The notes under the pieces are model-generated. The model worked only from the letters and a program-made list of their open reading frames with translations, did not search any database and was not told where the DNA came from. A DNA stretch of 64,000 nucleotides from Hygrophila difformis (lineage: Eukaryota > Streptophyta > Magnoliopsida > Lamiales > Acanthaceae). Location: the NCBI GenBank assembly GCA_030278955.1, contig JAOANR010000006.1:12609915-12673914 (forward strand). The letters are read 5' to 3'. A program made the translations under genes and the position numbers. Shown here one piece after another: positions 55,924 to 64,000 of the stretch. Every line of letters starts with the position of its first letter. Within the stretch, counting starts at the first letter, position 1.

Positions 55924-58900
55924 ATGAATACAAGGTATAATGAGACATGCCTAATTGATAGTGCTAGTACGCACACAATATTGAAAAATGAGAATTATTT
56001 CTCGTGGATAAAATTGGGAGATGCCCCAGTTAATACAATATGTGGAAGTGCAAATATGATCAAAGGCTCCGGAAGAGCTATAGTGTTCCTTTTGAATGGA
56101 ACAAAACTTATTATTGAAAATGCACTATTATCTCCCAAGTCCCGAAGAAACTTGTTGAGTTTTAGAGATATTCGCAGAAATGGATATCATATTGAGACAT
56201 TGACTGAAGGGACTGATGAATATTTATTGATTACCAATACAGTTCATGGTATGAAACATGTATTGGAGAAGCTACCGTCCTTTTCATCTGGGCTATATTA
56301 TACAAATATATATGTCAGTGAAGCCCACAATATAATAGACCAGAAGTCTATAATGCCAACTGAGTTTATGATTTGGCATGATCGTTTTGGCCACCCTGGA
56401 TGTACAATGATAAAGCGAATAATTGAAAATTCGCATGGCCATCCCCTGAAGGGAAAGAAATTTCCAGGTTCAAGTGAATTTACATGTGTTGCGTGTTCAT
56501 AGGGAAAATTGATTATTAGACCATCAGCAAGTAAAGTGGGAATTGAATCCCCTGTATTTCTTGAACGAATTCAGGGTAATATATGTGGGCCTGTAGATCC
56601 ACCATGTGGACCATTTAAATATTTTATGGTATTAGTTGATGCGTCAACTAGATGGTCTCACGTTTGTTTATTATCGACTCGCAATCAAGCATTTGCAAAG
56701 TTACTTGCTCAGATAATCAAATTGCGAGCACAATTCCCCGACTATTCAATTAAGAAAATAAGATTGGATAATGCTGCTTAGTTTTCATCACGTGCATTTG
56801 ATGATTATTGCATCTCCATTGGTATAACTATCGAACATCCTGTAGCATATGTTCATACACAAAATGGCCTGGCAGAGTCATTAATCAAAAGATTGCAACT
56901 GATTGCAAGACCAATATTGATGAGGTCAAAGTTACCTACATCAGCTTGGGGACACGCCATATTGCACGCAGCAACACTTGTAAGAATAAGACCGACAAGT
57001 TATCACCAATATTCTCCCCTACAATTGGTTTTCGGTCATGAGCCCAATGTTTCCCATTTGAGAATTTTTGGGTGTGCGGTATATGTTCCACTTGCACCGC
57101 CCCAACGTACAAAAATGGGCCCCCAACGGAGATTGGGAATATATGTCGGATATGAATCACCGTCTATAATTAAATATTTGGAACCGAAAATAGGTGATTT
57201 ATTTACTGCAAGGTTTGCAGATTGTCATTTTGATGAATCAAATTTTCCGACATTAGAGGGAGATATGAATCAACCGAGAAAAGAGATTAATTGAAAATGG
57301 CATTTGATTTCCTTAATCCTCGTATGAAAGATTGTGAACTTGAAGTTCAGAAAATTATTCATTTACAAGAAATTGCAAATCAATTGCCAGATGCATTGTG
57401 TGACTCCGGAAGAGTTACTAAATCACATATCCCAGCAGTGAATGTTCCAATTAAATTAAATGTCCCTGAAGGAAAAATAACAAGTGCTAATGAATCCAGT
57501 ACACGCCTGAAGCGTGGTAGACCAATTGGTTCTAAAGATAAGAATCCTCGGAAGAAGAGAGATTCAAATGATCAAAATTTACATAGTGACAAAACTCAAT
57601 CTCCTGAAGAGAAAACTCATGAAGAGGAAGAAGTTATAGAAACTTCAATAAATTTTGTCACTAATGGAAAATACTGGAATAGGAAGGATACTGATGTGAA
57701 TAATGTATTTTCCTATAATGTAGCACTTGAAATTATGGAACAAAGTGATGATCAAGAGCCAAAATCGGTTGAAGAATGTCGGCAAAGAATTGATTGGCCA
57801 AAATGGAAAGACGCAATCCAATCTGAATTGGATTCGCTGGCAAAACGAGATGTTTTTGGACCTGTAGTCCAAACACCCGAAGGTACAAAATCCGTGGGTT
57901 ATAAATGGGTTTTTGTTAGAAAAAGAAATGAGCAGAATGAAATCATTCGATATAAAGCCAGATTGGTTGCTCAAGGTTTTTCCCAAAGACCAGGTTTTGA
58001 TTATGATGAAACATATTCACCTGTGATGGATGGAATTACATTCAGATTTCTAATCTGTTTGGCAGTACACCAAAGGCTTGAAATGCGCCTTATGGATGTT
58101 GTTACTGTGTATCTATATGGGTCATTAGATACTGATATTTTTATGAAAGTGCCAGAAGCATTTAAAATGCCTGAAGCATTTAAGTCAAAGCCCAAGGAAT
58201 TATATTCAGTGAAATTGCAAAAGTCATTATATGGGCTTAAACAATCAGGGCGAATGTGGTATAACCATCTTAGTGAATGTTTGATTAAAGAAGGTTATAC
58301 AAATGATCCAGTCTGCCCATGTGTTTTTATAAAGAAAACTGGATCAAATTTTGTGATTATTGCAGTATATGTTGATGATATTAATCTAATTGGAACTCCT
58401 GAAGAGTTACATACTGCAATCGAATATCTGAAAAAGGAATTTGAAATAAAGGATTTCGGAAAGACAAGATTTTGTCTTGGTTTACAAATCGAACATTTTG
58501 AGAATGGAATATTTATCCATCAAGCGACTTATACCCAGAAGGTATTAAAACGATTTTATATGGATAAAGCACATCCATTGAGCACCCCGATGGTGGTCAG
58601 ATCGCTTGATCCATTTAAAGATCCATTCAGGCCTAAGGAGGAAAATGAAGATATACTTGGTCCCGAAGTACCATATCTTAGTACTATTGTGGCACTTATG
58701 TATCTTGCTAATTATACAAGGCCTGATATAGCATTCTCAGTTAATTTATTGGCTCTCTTTAGTGATTCCCCCAAAAAGCGATATTGGCAAGGTATTAAGC
58801 ACATTTTTCGATACCTTCAAGGTACATATGATCTCGGCTTATTTTATTCCAATGAAGGTGTTAATGCATTGATTGGTTATGCTGATGCTGGGTATTTGTC

Positions 58901-59381
58901 GGACCCGCACAAAGCCAAGTCCCAGACGGGCTATATATTTACTTGTGGCAGTACTGCAGTTTCCTGGAGATCTGCTAAACAAACGTTAACTACCACATCT
59001 TCCAATCATGCTGAAATATTGGCAATTCATGAAGCCAGTCGAGAATGTGTTTGGTTAAGATCAATGACCCATCATATCCTGAAGAATTGTGGATTAATAT
59101 CTGATGAAAAGCTTCCCCCAACATTATTGTATGAAGATAATGCAGCTTGCATAGCTCAATTGAAAGGAGGATATATCAAGGGAGATCGAACAAAACATAT
59201 TTCGCCAAAGTTCTTCTTCACTCATGATCTTCAAAAGAATGGTGAAATTGAAGTGCAGCAAGTTCGATCAGACAATAATCTGGCGGATCTATTGACCAAG
59301 GCATTGCCGACCGCAACATTCGAGAAACTCGTAAAGAGAATTGGAATGCAGCGGCTTAAAGATCTCCAATCATGTACATAA
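55924..59381 (+). pseudogene. copia Pol (protease, integrase, RT, RNase H), disrupted
   Basis: The protease site CLIDSASTHTIL is followed by the pre-integrase HHCC region (MIWHDRFGHPG), the integrase core (YFMVLVDASTRWSHV, KKIRLDNAA), the reverse transcriptase (WVFVRKRN, YKARLVAQGFSQRPGFDYDE, YVDDINLIG) and RNase H (GYADAGYLSDPHKAKSQTGY, LYEDNAACI). Disruptions are TAG at 56500-56502, TAG at 56779-56781, TGA at 57292-57294, and a frame change just after it. From 57291 to 59381 the RT/RNase H frame is open for about 695 codons. The first TAG replaces a position that is usually Gln (CAG), which fits a single C-to-T change. Overall this is a decayed coding region in a structurally complete element. 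Confidence 0.9.
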
Positions 59382-59500
59382 CAGGGGGAGCAATGAATAC
59401 AAGAATACTGTACTCTTTTTCCTTCACTAGGATTTTTTCCCACAGGGTTTTTTCCTAGTAAGGTTTTAACGAGGCATATTATTTGTATATAAGACATCCA

Positions 59501-59509
59501 AAGGGGGAG
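59501..59509 (+). other. copia polypurine tract
   Basis: AAGGGGGAG immediately precedes the 3' LTR. A second purine run, AGGGGGAGC, lies just after the pol stop at about 59383. Confidence 0.7.
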
Positions 59510-59800
59510 TGTTATACACATACGTGTATAGTAGGTTGGATGTGTGTCCATGGCTAGGCTTATGAGAAGATGTCAGGTTTCTTTTTACTTGATGAGTCAT
59601 GTGCTCCAAACTTGTATAAATACCCCCCTTTCTGCTCGAATGAAGAATACACAGATTTCCCAATTTGCATTGCACTACTTCTCTTCAATTTATTCTGTCT
59701 ACTAGTTATTATTATTGATATTCTATTGATTCGTCTGTCTCGTTTTTATCTTTATTACATATTATATGCTAATAGACTAACTAGTTATATTTATATAACA
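59510..59800 (+). repeat. copia 3' LTR
   Basis: 291 bp, 289 of them identical to the 5' LTR. Confidence 0.95.
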
Positions 59801-60179
59801 TTTATTCCTTTATTAACAATTGTCTCTTTCAGCTCAATTTTAATAACAAATGTTTGCATTAATGAACTCATAAATTTATATTTTTACCCTTCAATTAAAC
59901 TCATTCTTAATAAATATCAACAAATAGTATTTATGTAAAGTGAAAGGCAATATAGTAAAAACATATCATACTATCTATAACTACCTAAAAATGACAATTA
60001 TTTTGGAACATTTTTTACTCTCTAAAAAGACAATTAAAAAGGAACGTTGGGAGTATTTTTTTTGTTTTTTGTTCTTAGCTTTTTGCTGCCCCCGTTTTAA
60101 TGTACTTGTTGTGATCGGAATTCGTGATATTAGATGCTTGGAATTGTGGGCTTCTTTGTCCACTTCTTAAAATCAAGTA

Positions 60180-60403
60180 CAGCTCAATTTCAGTAATTAA
60201 GGTTTATATTAATTAACTCATAAATTTATATTTTTATTCTTCAACTAAACTCATTCTTAATAAATATCAACAAAGAGCATTTATGTAAAGTGAAGGTAAT
60301 ATAGTAAAAATATAGCATAATTATCTATAACTACCTAAAAATGACAACTATTTTGAAACACTTTTTACTCTCTAAAAAGACAACTAAAAAGGAACGGAGG
60401 GAG
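60180..60403. mobile_element. Stowaway-like MITE, left-truncated, direct repeat of the copy ending at 60055
   Basis: It starts in the interior (CAGCTCAATTTCAG) and runs to GGAACGGAGGGAG before TA. Sequence is nearly the same as 59820-60055, including ACTACCTAAAAATGACAA. Confidence 0.75.
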
Positions 60404-60486
60404 TAAGATCATCCTACCCGACATCGTTCCTGTGCTGCTCCAAATTTTTACTCTTAGATCATTTATTTTTATCATGTTAATTGTTA

Positions 60487-60744
60487 CTCCCTCCTCTATT
60501 CCTTTTTAGTTGTCTTTTTAGATAGTAAAAATTGTTCCAAAATAATTGTCATTTTTAGGTAGTTATAAGTAGTTATATTATATTTTTACTATATTGCCCT
60601 TTACTTTACATAAATGCTATTTGTTGACATTTATTAAGAATGAGTTTGGTTGAAGGGTAAAAATATAAATTTATTAGTTAATTAATGCAAATATTGATTA
60701 TTGAAATTGAGCTGGAAGAGATAACTAGAAAGGAACGGAGGGAG
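60487..60744. mobile_element. Stowaway-like MITE, intact, inverse orientation
   Basis: CTCCCTCCTCTATTCCTTTT at the left and AGAAAGGAACGGAGGGAG at the right, flanked by TA. It is the third copy of the same subfamily within 1 kb. Confidence 0.8.
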
Positions 60745-60870
60745 TAACGATTTGGATAGAAGAGGGGAATATTTAAGTAATTTATTTTACTATTGTTGTT
60801 CAGATTTTTTAACATATATTCTTTTTTTTTAATTATTCGAATTCCTCGAGTTCCCGTTATATCTTTTGAA

Positions 60871-60947
60871 CTTCCTCCGTTCCTTTTTAATTGTTACGGA
60901 CTCATATTTTACGTAATTCAATACATATTTTTAATCATTTATAACTT
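60871..60947. mobile_element. Stowaway-like MITE cut by the right-edge LTR
   Basis: CTTCCTCCGTTCCTTTTTAA starts a MITE whose interior (AATTCAATACATATTTTTAA) breaks off at the LTR start at 60948. Confidence 0.6.
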
Positions 60948-63900
60948 TGTAACACCCTGAAATTCATCCTCATAAAGTTTCAGAATGTTACCGCCACATT
61001 TGTCAGTCAGGCTCGCCCTTTGGCTAACTTAATTGACAAGTGCTACGGCTAAATATCTTCACATATAAATTTTTGTAATATGGACTTTAAAAATAATTAC
61101 CAATTTTATAAAATATAGTCATAAGAAAATTTAAAGTACTTAATACCAGAGTCATTGTTCTTTCTCACGCGGAAGCATAAACTAAAGGCAATATATAGGA
61201 CATTAATAATTAAAAGTACGTGGTTCCTTAAAGCAACAATCTTTTTGATGAAAGGTAATCCCATCCCCAAATGCTCATGTCATGAGATGCTGTTCACATG
61301 TCAGCTCCAATATCTGTAAAAAGATAACATAACAACTTTTTATCAGTACAATGGTATTGAGTAAGTCAACCCGCTCCACTTTAAGAAGTGGATTTTAAAA
61401 TAATGGTTGACACTCATTTAAAAAAAAATAATTTTCACTTTTTCTTTTAAAAAGGATCACACACATTACCTTTAACAAAATAAATAACTTTCATTCTTAC
61501 CATTGTAGCAACTATGCACAAGAGGATACCATTTTCCATATATCATATTATATCATATCATATCGATCATAAGTCATAATCAGCATGCAGCGGACTCATA
61601 TACAGACACACTCCAAAGCCTCGGGTAACCCATCACGGATACACCCAAGAGTATAGACTCATCCATGCAATAACGCCATTTTGGCATAATTTATCAACAA
61701 TGTCGTCTTGGCATATTTATAGGGGGAGGCCCCGCAAGACACATCCCAAGTGCATTAGCCCTCTATCAAGTATGACATCTTACTCAAGTTAATAGTGCAC
61801 AATGGATTTAAAAGAGTTTTTTCGCAATTTTCCACATAATATCCTCTTTAAAAGAGTTTTCAACAATTTCACGGGAGTAACCTCATAACAAGGACATTCA
61901 ATAATGCCAAATATCATTTCAACATTTAACTCCCATATCAATATCTCATAAATATGAAAATATCATTTCATTGATCTCAAAATCCAACAATTTCTCATTT
62001 GGACCAAAATCAAGTCCAGCGTCGCAGTTTACGCCAAGTCAGTTTAAAAATTCATATAAAAGGCGATTGCTATGAAATTTAAACTGTAGATACTCAACAC
62101 ATAGTTGAACAAGTTTCATGTTTTATACTTTCCAAAATAAGTATGGAAACATTTCAAAAATTGAGTTCTTTTCAGAACATGTATTCTGCCAGAAATTCAA
62201 TAGTGACTCTATAATTTTCAACAGGTTTTAAAAATAGTAATTCGCGACCAAAAATTCTAAAATTTTACCACAAAGTAGATAACACATAGATAAATATTTT
62301 TCATGAAGAAACCATTTGGCTTTGAGACGTTTAAGACCTTCAAAAATGTGGATTTCAGAAAACACTATCATTTCTTAGATTTCAACAAAAAGAGATTTCG
62401 ACCTTTCGATAAAGCGGATCCCATAACTTTTTCATACGAGTTCTAAAAATTATAAAATTTTCCAGAAAGATACTCAACTCAATAAGGAAAGTTTTATGAA
62501 GGAACCTTTGAGGGATAATGAACCAAAACAGTTTAAAAAGATGGATCTTTACGTAAACGAAAAACTGACAGATTTTGGTATAATGAGGGAATTCTAATTT
62601 TGTACTCTTAAGACATGAATTGGGATCTCCAAAACTTGAAGTAGAGAGTGTTAACTTACTGGATTGATGTATAAGATCAAGGAGATTCAAAGATAATGGC
62701 CGTTACAATACAAGATTCGCACCACAAATTACGGGTTTCACTGAAATTCGACAAATAGAGGAAAATCAATTTATAGTATAAAAATAAAAGATTTAGATCT
62801 CTAAGATACAAGTTTACAAGGAGGATATCTTACTAACCAAGTGTTGAGAAGAGTTAGAACTCTAGAATGATGAAGGTTGTCAAGCCTACAAAACTCCACA
62901 ATCCTTAAGATATGCTCACTATGTGGGAGAACTTGGAAGAATAGAATGGGTAGTGAATTTGGCTAATGAGATGGATGAGATTGGTGTGTTTGAAGGCTAG
63001 AAACTCCCTCTATTTATAGGCTAAGATTTGAACAATTGAACATGACACATTGTGAGAGTGATTACAACCTCACCAATCATCCAATTAAGTGTGTCTTGAG
63101 CAATAATGGTTAGAGTAGTTGTATCCACTCATTTGGTCCTTATAGCCTAACAAAGAGGCTATTAATTTGGGAGGCTATTAATTTTGCCCATCATGTTGTC
63201 TATTAACATAATGGTTTGCCTATTATGGAGGCTATTAATCTTGGTGGGTTCAAGAGATAATTGATCACCTTTATTTGCTAGCCATTCATCCAAGACACTT
63301 GTTAATCATGTTGATTTTTCAGCTATTTGTTTTGGAAGAAAATTTCTTGCAATTGCTTTTAACCTTATATTTGTGTAAGTAGTGTATCATGAAAATGATT
63401 GAAGTATTAGCTTGTCTAGAAAAATCATTATTCTTGCCATTATTTAGTGGCATGCATTTATACTCAATGAGTTGGATATGATAATATAATATTTATTTAT
63501 TTATTTCAAGTATTGTATTTATATTAATGTGCTTTCAAAAAGATAATAATATACTTGCATGGTTTTATTTTATTCACAACAATACTCAAACCACAAGTCT
63601 TCATGTCATCATTAAATAAAAATTAAAATCTATGAATATATTTTCTTATATATAAAAGTTAATTCTCATAGATTCACATAAAAACTCATATTTTTATTTT
63701 TATAAAAATTTATTCCATAATGAATATCAAAATACTTAAAATATTCACATACTATCCTCATAATAATTTTCAAGACCAATGTGTATATATATAAAAACTT
63801 ATATATATAATTTAAACAATAGATTTAAAAAATATTCCATAAACTATATAATTCTATTACCCATGATATTTAAATTCAATTTCTTTTGGAAAAGACAAAT

Positions 63901-64000
63901 CTATATATTATTAATACCATTAGTGGTCAACCAAGTCAACATTTAATGTGGTGTCTCCATTCTAAATTTCCAATTTTCTTAGATTTTTGCATTTTCTATT
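60948..64000 (-). mobile_element. Ty3/gypsy-type LTR running off the right edge
   Basis: It begins TGTAACACCCTGAAATTC and shares several blocks with the solo LTR at 12276: TTACCGCCACAT near the start, CTCCAAAGCCTCGGGTAACC with AACGCCATTTTGGCA (61610-61690), and TATAAATA at 63011-63018 on the minus strand. No terminus TACA followed by AACTT (the predicted TSD from 60943-60947) is seen before 64000, so the LTR or the whole element continues beyond the window. No gag or pol is visible in this part. Confidence 0.7.
63011..63018 (-). promoter_or_regulatory. TATA box of the right-edge LTR
   Basis: TATAAATA on the minus strand, in the position that corresponds to 14296-14303 in the solo LTR. Confidence 0.45.

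Larger units (their letters stand above)
54302..59800 (+). mobile_element. recent, defective Ty1/copia LTR retrotransposon
   Basis: Two 291-bp LTRs (54302-54592 and 59510-59800) bracket gag and pol, with a 5-bp TSD TTTAT (54297-54301 and 59801-59805). The LTRs differ at only two positions. The order protease, integrase, reverse transcriptase, RNase H is that of Ty1/copia. Pol is broken by three in-frame stops and a frameshift, so this copy cannot make a complete polyprotein. Confidence 0.95.
54291..60055. mobile_element. Stowaway-like MITE split by the copia element
   Basis: The left fragment TACTCCTTTAT (54291-54301) and the right fragment from 59806 (TCCTTTATTAACAATTGTCT...) to GGGAGTA at 60055 join into a copy of the MITE seen intact, in inverse orientation, at 60487-60744. 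The break coincides with the copia TSD TTTAT. Confidence 0.7.

Overview
The window looks like nuclear DNA of a eudicot plant. It is AT-rich, its genes have introns with GT/AG borders, and the recognisable proteins are plant families: an R2R3-MYB, a ZAT-type C2H2 repressor, a QWRF/AUGMIN8-like protein, a ZCF37-like protein and a small VCP-interacting-like protein. The transposon classes are also typical of plants. I cannot name the species; an asterid would fit but is not shown by the sequence.

Genes occupy a minority of the 64 kb. From left to right they are: a possible 3' end of a gene (162-496, +); a ZCF37-like membrane protein (4887-5693, +); a three-exon MYB98-clade R2R3-MYB (7307-9198, -); a three-exon 76-residue SVIP-like protein (18174-20134, -); a single-exon ZAT10/STZ-like zinc-finger repressor (30782-31561, +); a six-exon QWRF-family gene (40010-44030, -) with an M-phase-type promoter motif; and a three-exon gene for a 118-residue probable secreted protein or peptide precursor (52447-53610, -). 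They are unrelated in function and show no operon or cluster logic.

The rest is mostly mobile DNA, often with target-site duplications (TSDs) that can be read directly. Three foldback Mutator-like elements (2863-4166, 20360-21464, 46577-47585) start with GGAAAAA, end with its complement, and each have a perfect 10-bp TSD. There are two CACTA elements (25356-26700, 49673-51282), two Helitrons (9927-11273; 34916-37315 with decayed helicase pieces in tandem), a solo Ty3/gypsy-type LTR of 2.6 kb (12276-14874) and a related LTR running off the right edge (60948 on). A recent but defective Ty1/copia element (54302-59800) has LTRs that differ at 2 of 291 positions. A 5'-truncated LINE, three short retroposons, PIF/Harbinger-type MITEs and more than a dozen Stowaway-like MITEs fill much of the remainder.

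Nested insertions give relative ages: copia inside a Stowaway, an LTR inside a Stowaway, a foldback MULE inside a Stowaway, Stowaway inside Stowaway, Harbinger inside Harbinger, and a Harbinger MITE inside a SINE next to a LINE tail. The least conventional items are a 23/46-bp minisatellite built from a dyad-symmetric unit (15479-15950), the foldback MULE made largely of GGTATACCG-type palindromes, a GC-rich exon-like segment carried inside another foldback MULE, and the tandemly repeated helicase segments of the second Helitron.
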